Source: Spirulina subsalsa CS-330
Lineage (GTDB): Bacteria > Cyanobacteriota > Cyanobacteriia > Cyanobacteriales > Spirulinaceae
Length of the DNA: 35,975 nucleotides
Direction of reading: 5' to 3'
NCBI RefSeq assembly: GCF_028330765.1
Contig: NZ_JAQMTY010000070.1
Span: 1-35,975 of the forward strand
Part shown: one piece after another, positions 25,522-33,394 of the stretch
How the letters are laid out: each line of letters opens with the position of its first letter
How positions within the stretch are numbered: the first letter of the stretch is position 1
Translations under genes and position numbers: made by a program
Notes under the pieces: generated by a model
Seen by the model: only the letters and a program-made list of their open reading frames with translations
The model's database searches: none
Told to the model about the DNA's origin: nothing

Positions 25522-26145
25522 ATGATTAACACTGTCATTCTCTTAACCGCAGACGCAGGATCAGAGGCGATCGCCTCCCACCTGCACGCCGCAATTCAGG
25601 CGATGAATCCTGAGGTAACCATAACCCACCAGGTCGCCGCCCCAAGGTATCCCGCCGCCACGCCTGCCACCCTGATCTGTCCCCTCAGCCTTGATCTGCC
25701 CGCCGCCGCCCCACGCACCTATACCCAATGGCAAGATCTTGCCGCCCAACGCACCTGGGCAACACAGTTAGACTATGCCACCGGGGACGGCGATCTGTGG
25801 CTGCCGATTATCTGGACGGCCAAAGGCCCCCTGTATGGCGAAGCAATTGACCCGTCCGACCATGCACCCTATCCCCACCACCTCAACGATGCCCAACGCC
25901 AACCCCTCTACGCCCTCGCCTACCAACTCTTGAGCCATTATCAGGCGATGCCGTCGGTGTATATGCTGGGGTTTCGGGTGGTGGGGGATCTGGAGATTCA
26001 GTTTGATCGGGTGATTCCCTTTCCGAATTCGGCGGCGATCGCGTCTCTCGGTCGCCAAACCCCAGATCTATTCGTCTGTCATTGGCTCTGTCTCACTGGG
26101 CAACCGATCCGCGATGTAACGGTCTTACCCGCAGCGATCGCCTAG
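25522..26145 (+). CDS. Conserved-looking hypothetical protein, 207 residues
   Basis: I cannot assign a family. The protein is soluble, with no signal peptide or membrane segment. The N-terminal half (TVILLTADAGSEAIASHLHA, then CPLSLDLPAA) could be an alpha/beta fold. The C-terminal half contains MLGFRVVGDLEIQFDRVIPF, then AAIASLGRQTPDLFVCHWLC and LTGQPIRDV. The latter blocks look constrained and might be a substrate-binding part, but I name no reaction. It stands alone on the plus strand between ftsY (minus) and a repeat, with no operon partner. HIP1 sites within it show that it has long been resident in this genome. Confidence 0.65.
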   Translation: MINTVILLTADAGSEAIASHLHAAIQAMNPEVTITHQVAAPRYPAATPATLICPLSLDLPAAAPRTYTQWQDLAAQRTWATQLDYATGDGDLWLPIIWTAKGPLYGEAIDPSDHAPYPHHLNDAQRQPLYALAYQLLSHYQAMPSVYMLGFRVVGDLEIQFDRVIPFPNSAAIASLGRQTPDLFVCHWLCLTGQPIRDVTVLPAAIA

Positions 26146-26148
26146 CCC

Positions 26149-26386
26149 AGCGTCAATGCCAAGAATGAGGATACTTGTAGTGCCGTGGCACGTCTTAATC
26201 GGTGGGTTACGGCGGATTGCTAGATTGCAGTAATAGTCTGTATTTAAGCCGCCTAACCCACCCTACAATTCAGCATTATTTTAGCTGTGCCGTGGCAGTA
26301 GGGTGCTGTTAGCGAAGCGTAACGCACCGTTCCATTGAGCATTGGACATTCAAGACGATCCGAAGATGAAGTCTTAACGCTGCTAG
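26149..26386 (+). repeat. Dispersed repeat, copy 2, interrupted by a hairpin insertion
   Basis: The left part (AGCGTCAATGCCAAGAATGA, then GGATACTTG) and the right part (GTAGGGTGCTGTTAGCGAAG through GTCTTAACGCTGCTAG) match copy 1 at 6925-7045. Between them lie about 107 extra bases (26180-26297). Confidence 0.85.
26180..26297. mobile_element. 107-bp hairpin insertion (MITE-like) inside dispersed repeat copy 2
   Basis: The direct repeat GTGCCGTGGCA occurs at 26180-26190 and 26287-26297, bounding the extra segment. Inside, GGTGGGTTACGGCGG (26201-26215) pairs with CCGCCTAACCCACC (26249-26262), with one unpaired base. No ORF is inside. The absence of this segment from copy 1 supports insertion, although deletion from copy 1 is also possible. 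Confidence 0.65.
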
Positions 26387-26388
26387 CC

Positions 26389-27462
26389 CTACAAATCCGG
26401 GCCGTAGGGGAAATAGTAGAGCACCTGTCCTAACTCGTTGCGGAGGATGGTGGTGGTATCGGGGTTGTCGAGGCGTTGGGAAACAGCGATCGCATTTTCG
26501 TAGAGTTCCCGCGCCTTGGGCCAACGCCGCAACAGCACATGATACTGAGCATAGAGGTGTAACGCCCGTAATTCGCGCCGAGGCTGCTCCGTTTGGCGAG
26601 CTAAGGTGATCCAATCATCCAACGCCTGGAACGCATTCACCCAGCGCTGGGTTCGCCCGTAGGAATAGGCCAACCCTTCAAAGGCGCGGAACTGGTTGTG
26701 AATGTCCCCCTCTTCTTCGGCATACCACCGGGCGAGGCGATATTCTGCCAGGGCTTGATCATGGCGATCGAGGGCTTGGTAGGCATCCCCCACATTATTC
26801 AGGGTGTAGGCATGGCCGCCGATGTGGGGATAGCGTCGCCGCAGGGGCCAGGCGATTTCGTAGGCCGCGATCGCCCCCGTATAGTCCCCCATTTGCGCCT
26901 TCGCCAGCCCTAAATTACTCAAGCTCAACCCCTCCCCGGCCTCGCTGCCAATGGTCTGGGCTAACTCCGCCGCCTCCGCAAAACTGGCCGCCGCACTTTG
27001 GGGATCGCTGCGATTGAGGAGCATCGTACCGAGATTATTCAAGGCATACACTTGACGAAACGCATTGCCCACATCCCGCGCTGCCCCCAAACTTTGGCGA
27101 AACGAATATTCCGCCTCGTTGAAATAGCCCAACTGGAGATAGGCAATCCCCAGATGCTCATGCACCACCCCGATCGCCCCCAAATCTTGCAATTCCGTAT
27201 ATTGCACCAAGGCCCCCCGCCACAGTTGCACCGCCTTGGCCAGTTCGCCCACCTCTTCTGCGGCTTGGGCCAGTTGAAAGAGGCGATTGGCGGCGGCGTG
27301 GGCGGGGGTGTTGGGTTGATCCACCGGGGGAAGCTCAAGCTGTTGATCGAGAAAATCAATGCCTTGGGCGATCGCAGGCGACGACAGGCCGACAGTGGCC
27401 AGGAGCGCGATCGCGCTCCGCACGCTCCAGAGTTGAGCAAGACGAGAAAAGCAAGCCGTCAC
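26389..27462 (-). CDS. Secreted TPR-repeat protein
   Basis: The frame extends upstream to 27573, but I choose the GTG at 27462. GGAGGG precedes it by 6 nt, the next residues form a signal peptide (VRSAIALLATVGLSSPAIAQ) with likely cleavage after AIA, and this start avoids overlapping ugd. The resulting 357-residue protein has about seven TPR-like units from about residue 55 to 335, such as GVVHEHLGIAYLQLGYFNEA and VYALNNLGTMLLNRSDPQSA, and a final RWPKARELYENAIAVSQRLD. No enzyme domain is seen. It is probably a scaffold outside the cytoplasm. It is 37 bp downstream of the ugd stop on the same strand. Confidence 0.85.
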   Translation of the reverse strand: MTACFSRLAQLWSVRSAIALLATVGLSSPAIAQGIDFLDQQLELPPVDQPNTPAHAAANRLFQLAQAAEEVGELAKAVQLWRGALVQYTELQDLGAIGVVHEHLGIAYLQLGYFNEAEYSFRQSLGAARDVGNAFRQVYALNNLGTMLLNRSDPQSAAASFAEAAELAQTIGSEAGEGLSLSNLGLAKAQMGDYTGAIAAYEIAWPLRRRYPHIGGHAYTLNNVGDAYQALDRHDQALAEYRLARWYAEEEGDIHNQFRAFEGLAYSYGRTQRWVNAFQALDDWITLARQTEQPRRELRALHLYAQYHVLLRRWPKARELYENAIAVSQRLDNPDTTTILRNELGQVLYYFPYGPDL

Positions 27463-27499
27463 GATGATCCCTCCGGTGAATTCCCTAGCAACCCTAAGC

Positions 27500-28858
27500 C
27501 TAATGCCCGACCCCAATATAGCGGAAGCCCGCCGCCTCGGCAGCCTTGCGATCGAGGAAATTCCGACCATCAATAATCACCGGGGTATGCATCAACGTTG
27601 CGAGTTTTTGATAGTCCAACGCCGCGAACTGTTGCCAGTCCGTCACCAACACCAAGGCATCACAGCCATCGGCCAAACGGTCGATATCGGTTTCCACCAT
27701 CACCCCGGACAGGCCTTGACCAATGCCGGTTTGGGACACGATCGGGTCGTAGGCTTTCACCTTCGCGCCGAGGCGGTTGAGTTGTTCGATCAAGTCCAGG
27801 GAGGGGGCATCGCGCATATCGTCGGTGTCGGGCTTGAAGGTTAAGCCCAGGAGGCCCACCACTTTCCCTTTGAGGATTTTGAGTTCCTGTTGGAGTTTTT
27901 CTAAGGTGATCAACCGTTGGCGTTTGTTGACGCTGACGGCGGATTTTAAGAGTTCGGCATCATAGCCGTAGTCGTCGGCGGTGTGGATCAAGGCGGATAC
28001 ATCTTTCGGGAAACAGGAGCCGCCCCACCCTAAGCCGGCTTGGAGAAATTTGGAGCCGATCCGGGAATCGAGGCCGATCCCTTCAGCGACTTGGGTGACA
28101 TCTGCACCGACGCGATCGCAAATATTCGCGATTTCGTTAATAAAACTAATCTTCGTCGCCAAGAAAGAATTGGCCGCATATTTGATCATCTCCGCCGAAT
28201 TGAGATCCGTCGCCACCACCGGCACGGGCGGCAGGGTTTGATCATCGGCAAAGGTGCGGTCTACCAAGGGTTGATAGAGTTCCTTCATCCGATCAATGGC
28301 CTGTTGGCTGTTGCTGCCGAGGACGATGCGATCGGGGTTGAAGGTGTCAAACACCGCCGACCCTTCCCGCAAAAATTCCGGGTTACTGACCACATCAAAG
28401 GGCGCATCCGCCTCGGATACGGTGCTGTTGGTCTGTTCCGACAGCCCATCAAGGACAATCATCCGCACCCAATCCCCCGACCCGATCGGCACAGTGGACT
28501 TATTGACAATCACCTTATAGCCGCCTTTGAGATGTTGGCCGATCCCCTTCGCCACGGCTTCCACGTAGCGGGTATCGCTTTCTCCCGTCGGCAAGGCGGG
28601 GGTTCCCACGGCGATAAACAGCACCTCGCCATGCTCCACGCCATAGCCTAAATCTGAGGTGAATTCTAACCGGCCGGCTTCCATGCAGGATTTCATCAAT
28701 TCCGACAAGCCCGGCTCATAGATGGGGGATTGACCCGATCGCATCAATTGCACTTTCTGCTCGTTGTTATCCACGCAAATCACATGGTGGCCAATCTGCG
28801 CCAGGCAAACCCCAGTCACTAACCCTACATACCCTGTTCCAATTACACACACTTGCAT
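27500..28858 (-). CDS. ugd: UDP-glucose 6-dehydrogenase
   Basis: It oxidises UDP-glucose twice with NAD+ to UDP-glucuronate, a precursor for surface polysaccharides. The conserved N-terminus MQVCVIGTGYVGLVTGVCLA holds the NAD-binding glycine loop, and GLGWGGSCFPKD near residue 280 holds the catalytic cysteine. LTFKPDTDDMRDAPSL near 330-345 is also typical. The frame can begin at a GTG at 28867, three codons earlier, but the ATG at 28858 gives the standard start. It is immediately upstream of the TPR gene and 62 bp downstream of the uxs stop, so uxs-ugd probably form one operon. Confidence 0.96.
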   Translation of the reverse strand: MQVCVIGTGYVGLVTGVCLAQIGHHVICVDNNEQKVQLMRSGQSPIYEPGLSELMKSCMEAGRLEFTSDLGYGVEHGEVLFIAVGTPALPTGESDTRYVEAVAKGIGQHLKGGYKVIVNKSTVPIGSGDWVRMIVLDGLSEQTNSTVSEADAPFDVVSNPEFLREGSAVFDTFNPDRIVLGSNSQQAIDRMKELYQPLVDRTFADDQTLPPVPVVATDLNSAEMIKYAANSFLATKISFINEIANICDRVGADVTQVAEGIGLDSRIGSKFLQAGLGWGGSCFPKDVSALIHTADDYGYDAELLKSAVSVNKRQRLITLEKLQQELKILKGKVVGLLGLTFKPDTDDMRDAPSLDLIEQLNRLGAKVKAYDPIVSQTGIGQGLSGVMVETDIDRLADGCDALVLVTDWQQFAALDYQKLATLMHTPVIIDGRNFLDRKAAEAAGFRYIGVGH

Positions 28859-28920
28859 GGCTTTCACTCATTCCTAATGGCTGTACAACAATTTCAGATC
28901 GCGGTGACACGCTTGCACCC

Positions 28921-29853
28921 CTACGGAGTTTGGAGGCGATCGCGGAAATAGGCGATCGTTTTCGTTAACCCCTCATCCAGAGGAATCGTCGGCTCCCAAC
29001 CCAACCAATTTTTAGCACGGGTAATGTCCGGTTGCCGCTGTTTTGGATCATCTTGGGGCAATGGTTCAAACACCAGATCCGCCTCCGGATTAATCCGCTG
29101 TTGGATCGTTTGCGCCAACTCTAAAATCGTATATTCCCCCGGATTACCAATATTCACCGGCTCTGTATGATCACTGGCCATCAAGCGCAAAAACCCCTCC
29201 ACCAAATCCGACACATAACAAAAACTCCGGGTTTGCGACCCATCACCATACACCGTCAAAGGCTTACCCTGTAAGGCTTGAACAATAAAATTACTCACCA
29301 CCCGGCCATCATTGGGCAGCATCCGAGGGCCGTAGGTGTTGAAAATTCGCACCACGCGCACCTCTAAGCCATGCTCGCGGTGGTAGTCATAGGTCAAGGT
29401 TTCCGCCATCCGTTTCCCTTCGTCATAGCAGGCGCGAATCCCGATGCAGTTCACGTTACCGCGATAGTCCTCGGATTGGGGATGCACATCGGGATCGCCA
29501 TACACCTCCGAAGTGGATGCCAGAAAAAAGCGAGCACCCACTCGTTTAGCCAGCCCCAGCATATTGATCGTCCCCAGCACATTGGTTTTGACGGTTTTAA
29601 TCGGGTTGAACTGATAATGAACGGGAGAGGCGGGACAAGCCAGGTGATAGACTTGATCCACTTCAAGGCGAATCGGTTCCGTAATATCGTGGCGAATCAG
29701 TTCAAAATTGGGATTGTTGAACCAATGCAAAAGATTGCGTTTATTCCCGGTATAGAAATTATCTAGGCAAATGACTTCATGATCTTGCTGCATGAGGCGA
29801 TCGATGAGGTGAGAGCCGAGAAACCCTGCACCACCCGTCACTAGAATTCTCAT
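28921..29853 (-). CDS. uxs: UDP-glucuronate decarboxylase (UDP-xylose synthase)
   Basis: It converts UDP-glucuronate, the product of the adjacent ugd gene, to UDP-xylose with NAD+. This is a 310-residue extended SDR protein. GGAGFLGSH at residues 7-15 is the NAD-binding loop, [13 protein letters not shown] near 69-81 is a UXS-type marker, and the catalytic YxxxK is in [10 protein letters not shown] near 142-151. [10 protein letters not shown] and [12 protein letters not shown] are the usual substrate-binding blocks. It could also be called a dTDP-glucose 4,6-dehydratase-like protein, but the PASP motif and the ugd neighbour favour UXS. Confidence 0.93.
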   Translation of the reverse strand: MRILVTGGAGFLGSHLIDRLMQQDHEVICLDNFYTGNKRNLLHWFNNPNFELIRHDITEPIRLEVDQVYHLACPASPVHYQFNPIKTVKTNVLGTINMLGLAKRVGARFFLASTSEVYGDPDVHPQSEDYRGNVNCIGIRACYDEGKRMAETLTYDYHREHGLEVRVVRIFNTYGPRMLPNDGRVVSNFIVQALQGKPLTVYGDGSQTRSFCYVSDLVEGFLRLMASDHTEPVNIGNPGEYTILELAQTIQQRINPEADLVFEPLPQDDPKQRQPDITRAKNWLGWEPTIPLDEGLTKTIAYFRDRLQTP

Positions 29854-30034
29854 AGGGCTAATGTTGACAATTTTGGCTTCAATCTTAAGCTATTCTTCGG
29901 GCGGTTGGGGCGGCGAATCGGGTCTGGGCTTCAAATTTTTTTAAATCTGCTGGGGGGAATTGCGTTCCTGGGTGGGCTGTTCACGGTGAGCGGTGTAGGA
30001 CAGGTGGGGGATGATCCGATGGGGTGCGGATGGA

Positions 30035-30063
30035 TTGCACAGACCTCCACTGGGGGGTATGAT
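30035..30063 (+). promoter_or_regulatory. Sigma70-type promoter of the rpmH cluster
   Basis: TTGCAC (30035-30040) and TATGAT (30058-30063) are separated by exactly 17 bp. The expected start near 30070 gives a leader of about 47 nt with AGGAGG (30105-30110) 6 nt before the rpmH GTG. An earlier TTGACA at 29864 has no comparable -10. Confidence 0.75.
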
Positions 30064-30116
30064 AAAAGACTGTGTTTTTGTCAAGGTATTTAGCCGAATA
30101 GTGTAGGAGGATTACG

Positions 30117-30254
30117 GTGACTCAACGAACTTTGCGCGGCACGAACCGCAAACAAAAGCGTCAATCAGGGTTTCGCGCTCGGATGCGCACCCACAATGGC
30201 CGACGTGTAATTGCAACCCGTCGCCGCAAAGGGCGGCATCGCTTAGCGGTTTAG
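30117..30254 (+). CDS. rpmH: 50S ribosomal protein L34
   Basis: This 45-residue, very basic protein reads [20 protein letters not shown] then [20 protein letters not shown], ending HRLAV. That is the standard L34 sequence. The start is GTG, with a strong AGGAGG at 30105-30110. It opens the conserved rpmH-rnpA-yidC region and lies 47 nt from the predicted transcription start. The gap from uxs (29854) to the promoter holds nothing else that I recognise. Confidence 0.97.
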   Translation: MTQRTLRGTNRKQKRQSGFRARMRTHNGRRVIATRRRKGRHRLAV

Positions 30255-30277
30255 AAGCTTGAGCAAACGGTGGCAAC

Positions 30278-30652
30278 GTGGGGTTAGCCAACTGCAATCG
30301 GCTCAAGCATCGACGTGAGTTCCAAGCAGTGTACGAACGGGGCGATCGCATTCACGGTCGATATCTCACCGTGCGTTATTTGCCGATGCCATGCCCCGAA
30401 GCCCCGCCCAAAATTGGGATCACGGTGGGGAAGCGAGTTAGTAAAAAGGCTGTGGTGCGGAACCGCATTAAACGTCAAATCCGAGCCATTTTTCGCCAAA
30501 TCTTACCCCAAATTGTTCCCGGCCACTGCTTGGTTGTGAATGTCAAGCCCCAAGCAATGACGTGCGAATATGAACATTTTTTGCGAGAATTAAAGCAGTT
30601 ATTGACAAAAGCCGAGGTATGGCATGGGTATAAAAGAAACAGCATTTTATGA
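30278..30652 (+). CDS. rnpA: Ribonuclease P protein component
   Basis: RnpA is the protein subunit that helps the RNase P RNA remove 5' leaders from tRNA precursors. The 124 residues match the family. MGLANCNRLKHRREFQAVYE at the start and the RNA-binding block near residues 53-70 (KRVSKKAVVRNRIKRQIR) are diagnostic. The start is GTG at 30278, 23 bp after the rpmH stop. The last 29 bp overlap the next gene in another frame. Confidence 0.97.
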   Translation: MGLANCNRLKHRREFQAVYERGDRIHGRYLTVRYLPMPCPEAPPKIGITVGKRVSKKAVVRNRIKRQIRAIFRQILPQIVPGHCLVVNVKPQAMTCEYEHFLRELKQLLTKAEVWHGYKRNSIL

Positions 30653-31016
30653 AGGTGGCCCCCATATTGGCGACTTGATTTTGAATATTTTGTTAGGGTT
30701 TACGGTGATTTGTTTACCCTTAACCGTCGGGGCCGTGGTGCGGGCCCTGTGGCTGCGTTATCGGATTACCGATCGCCGGGTCTCGGTGACGGGGGGATGG
30801 CAGGGGCGCGATCGCACTGATGTCGTCTACGCGGAGGTCGCCAAGATCGCCAGCGTGTCCCGTGGGATTGGCCTCTGGGGTGATATTGTGTTGACCCTCC
30901 GGGATGGTAATCGGCTTGAATTACGAGCCATTCCGAAATACCGTCAAATTTGTGACCACATTGCCGAGCGTACCGCCGAAAAAACCGGCATTTCCGTCGA
31001 TCGGATTCGGATTTAA
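30624..31016 (+). CDS. PH-domain membrane protein
   Basis: The 130-residue protein starts MGIKETAFYEGGPHIGDLIL and has one membrane segment at about residues 16-45 (LNILLGFTVICLPLTVGAVV). A bacterial PH-like (bPH2, DUF304) domain follows, with YRITDRRVSVTGGWQGRDRT near 47-66 and DIVLTLRDGNRLELRAIP near 88-105. It is found at this place, between rnpA and yidC, in many cyanobacteria. The function is unknown. The N-terminus is too conserved-looking to discard, so the 29-bp overlap with rnpA is probably real and may couple translation. Confidence 0.85.
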   Translation: MGIKETAFYEGGPHIGDLILNILLGFTVICLPLTVGAVVRALWLRYRITDRRVSVTGGWQGRDRTDVVYAEVAKIASVSRGIGLWGDIVLTLRDGNRLELRAIPKYRQICDHIAERTAEKTGISVDRIRI

Positions 31017-31115
31017 TCCCCCTCCCCTCGCTTGTGTGTCTGGACCACTGCTTCTAAAAGCGACTCCACACTGCGTATTCACCCCACTTGTCCACCCAGC
31101 AGGCTCTCAATAGGC

Positions 31116-32279
31116 ATGGATTTAGGTATCGGTTTCATCTCAACCAACATCATGTTGCCAATCCTGGATTTTTTCCATGAGATTGTGCCCAGTTACGGCT
31201 TTGCGATCATTGCCCTCACATTGGTAATTCGCTTTGCCGTCTACCCCCTCAGTGCCGGCTCCATTCGGAATATGCGCCGCACTCGCATCGCCCAACCGGT
31301 GATGCAAAAACGGGTTAAAGAAGTCCAAGAACGCTACAAAGACGACCCGAAAAAGCTTCAAGAATCGATGAGCGAAATCTACAAAGAGTATGGCAACCCC
31401 CTGGCGGGCTGTCTGCCCTTGTTGTTGCAATTGCCGATTCTGTGGGCTTTGTTCACCACCCTGCGGGGATCGCCCTTTGCGGATATTAACTACACCGTGG
31501 ATCTGCAAATCTTCCCCAGCGAAGCCACCGAACAGATTCAACCCCAAATTTTCAAAACCAAACCCCAAAACATCTATCTCAATGAAGATGTTCACTATCG
31601 CCTCGCGGCGGTGATTCCCACGGGCAATCGCCTCACAGTGGGCGAGACGATTCACCCGGAATTCCAATCGGAAGAAGGGACTAGTTTTGCGAGTCTGCGG
31701 CAGGAATATGAAACCAGTCAGGTGACCCCGGCATGGACGGTTACGAAGGGTGAAGGCAATGTGGAAATTGCCCCCGATGGGACGGTGACAGCGATCGCCC
31801 CCGGTGAAGTGACCCTCCAAGGCACGATTCCCGGTCTTGCCGCCAATGAAGGTTTCCTCTTCATCAATGCCCTCGGCCGCGTCGGGGCGAAGGGTGAAAA
31901 CGGTGCGATCCACTGGGATATTGTCGGCATGGTGCTGTTCTTTGGGGTCAGTACTTACATCAGTCAACAACTCACCGGCGCATCGGGGGGCAGTGGCCCG
32001 CAAAACGAGCAGCAGCAAACCATTAGCAAAATCACGCCGATTCTGTTTACGGGGATGTTTCTCGTCTTTCCCTTACCGGCGGGGGTGCTGATGTATATGA
32101 CGGTGGCGAACGTGTTCCAAACGGCGCAAACCTTCATTTTGATGCGGGAACCGTTACCGGAAAACCTGCAAAAACTTGTCGAACAGCAGGAAAAACAAGA
32201 AGAGCGCGATAAAGGTGGCCGGGGGGATTTGCCCTTTGAGCCGAAGCGATCGAAGAAGAAAGAAAAAGCCTCTGGTTAA
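31116..32279 (+). CDS. yidC: Membrane protein insertase YidC/Alb3 (cyanobacterial type)
   Basis: It inserts and folds proteins in the plasma and thylakoid membranes. The frame is open to 31032, but the ATG at 31116 gives the normal start [20 protein letters not shown] and 387 residues; the 28 extra residues look unlike protein. Features in order: membrane helix near 10-45, a cytoplasmic loop with [20 protein letters not shown] near 55-74, the helix [20 protein letters not shown] near 93-112, a long loop (about 118-265) with an Ig-like (BIG2) stretch, the helices [18 protein letters not shown] and [20 protein letters not shown], and a basic tail ending in [11 protein letters not shown]. Confidence 0.95.
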   Translation: MDLGIGFISTNIMLPILDFFHEIVPSYGFAIIALTLVIRFAVYPLSAGSIRNMRRTRIAQPVMQKRVKEVQERYKDDPKKLQESMSEIYKEYGNPLAGCLPLLLQLPILWALFTTLRGSPFADINYTVDLQIFPSEATEQIQPQIFKTKPQNIYLNEDVHYRLAAVIPTGNRLTVGETIHPEFQSEEGTSFASLRQEYETSQVTPAWTVTKGEGNVEIAPDGTVTAIAPGEVTLQGTIPGLAANEGFLFINALGRVGAKGENGAIHWDIVGMVLFFGVSTYISQQLTGASGGSGPQNEQQQTISKITPILFTGMFLVFPLPAGVLMYMTVANVFQTAQTFILMREPLPENLQKLVEQQEKQEERDKGGRGDLPFEPKRSKKKEKASG

Positions 32280-32384
32280 GGGGTGATCTGCCATGGCGAG
32301 CGAGTTGATGATGCGGGTATTGTGATCGCTTGTCTGCCATGGCTTGGTAATTAATGGCAGGCGCACGAGCGCGTCAGGATGAGT

Positions 32385-32870
32385 ATGAGTGAGCAAATCG
32401 AACAGGGCCAACTGTGGCTAACCCAGTTGTTGACCCTGATGGGGGTTCCCTGTGGGGTGGAGTGCAGTCAATCGGCAAAAGATGGGGCCTATTGGCTAAC
32501 GATCGCAGAACAGGATCTCAAACCGGAACAGGTTGAATGGTTGATTGGCGATCGCGGCAAACTGATCGATACGATCCAATACCTCGCCAATACCCTGTTG
32601 AATGCGAGCCACGATCGCCCGGTGCAGCATCCCTATACCGTGGAATTGGCGGACTATCGGATACGCCGTCAGGCGGAACTTGAAGCCCTGGTGGATCAGG
32701 TGGCGCAGAAGGTACGGGCAACGGGGCAGGAGGTGGAGTTGATGGATCTATCCGCCGCTGAACGTCGCCAAATTCATACTTTGTTTAAAGAGAGCGAAGA
32801 TTTAACGACGGAAAGCCGGGGCGCAGAACCCCACCGCCGTTTGTTTGTGTTGCGCCGTAAGCTGAGCTAG
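32385..32870 (+). CDS. jag: KH-R3H RNA-binding protein (Jag/KhpB-like)
   Basis: The protein has a KH-like part (about residues 25-80) with the LIGDRGKLIDTIQYLANTLL motif (the GxxG loop is GDRG) and a C-terminal R3H domain with LSAAERRQIHTLFKE near 120-135 and RRLFVLRRK at the end. Jag/KhpB proteins bind RNA and commonly follow yidC. I favour the second ATG (32385) because AGGA overlaps the first ATG (32379) and sits at a better distance from the second. The N-terminal Jag_N domain is absent, as is usual in cyanobacteria. Confidence 0.9.
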   Translation: MSEQIEQGQLWLTQLLTLMGVPCGVECSQSAKDGAYWLTIAEQDLKPEQVEWLIGDRGKLIDTIQYLANTLLNASHDRPVQHPYTVELADYRIRRQAELEALVDQVAQKVRATGQEVELMDLSAAERRQIHTLFKESEDLTTESRGAEPHRRLFVLRRKLS

Positions 32871-32886
32871 CAGCGGGAGGGACTGA

Positions 32887-33390
32887 ATGCAGCCAATTTT
32901 TATTCCGAATCTGTTGCAGCTTCCGGAACGAACGGAAGAGTTTGAACTGGAGGAGTTTATTGAGGGACTAGAAACCCTCACCCCGGTGCGAGGCAGCCTC
33001 AGCGTCACCCACCAAAGCACCTATTTGGATGTGCGATCGCAGGCGGAAACCATCGCCACCTTGGTCTGTCATCGCTGTTTAGCCCATTACAACCACCGTT
33101 TGCAAGTTGACACCCAAGAATTAATCTGGCTCGAAGCGACGAAACCCGATCACCCCAGCGCCGACGAAAATCAAGGTGATGAACTCCTCGAAACCCTCGC
33201 CCCCAACGGGCATTTTGACCCCCAAAACTGGCTCTATGAGCAGTTGAGCTTGGCGTTGCCGTTTCAGCAGGTCTGTAGTGATGACTGTCCAGGGATCGCG
33301 GTGGAGACCCCCCAGGAGAGCGCCGATGTGGATAGTCGGTGGGCGAGCTTGGCAAGTTTAAAAGAACAACTCTCGCAACGCGAGGATTGA
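32887..33390 (+). CDS. yceD: YceD family protein (DUF177)
   Basis: This 167-residue acidic protein has the DUF177 layout, with a central strand-rich part (SVTHQSTYLDVRSQAETIAT near residues 39-58), CHRCLAHYN near 61-69, and a C-terminal CSDDCPGI near 130-137. The paired cysteines may bind metal. In other bacteria YceD is encoded beside rpmF (L32) and affects 23S rRNA processing; here it sits in the rpmH/yidC cluster. It starts 16 bp after the jag stop and ends 4 bp before the ycf46 start, which indicates one transcript. Confidence 0.88.
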   Translation: MQPIFIPNLLQLPERTEEFELEEFIEGLETLTPVRGSLSVTHQSTYLDVRSQAETIATLVCHRCLAHYNHRLQVDTQELIWLEATKPDHPSADENQGDELLETLAPNGHFDPQNWLYEQLSLALPFQQVCSDDCPGIAVETPQESADVDSRWASLASLKEQLSQRED

Positions 33391-33394
33391 CGGC

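Noticed and set aside
26389-27573. Longer form of the TPR protein starting at 27573
   Set aside because: It overlaps ugd by 74 bp and buries the signal peptide; the GTG at 27462 has GGAGGG at good spacing.
29864-29896. TTGACA considered as the rpmH promoter
   Set aside because: The -10 candidates are poor or badly spaced, whereas TTGCAC-17-TATGAT at 30035-30063 fits well and lies nearer the gene.
31032-31115. Upstream extension of yidC
   Set aside because: The extra 28 residues look unlike the family, which starts with a short leader before the first membrane helix.
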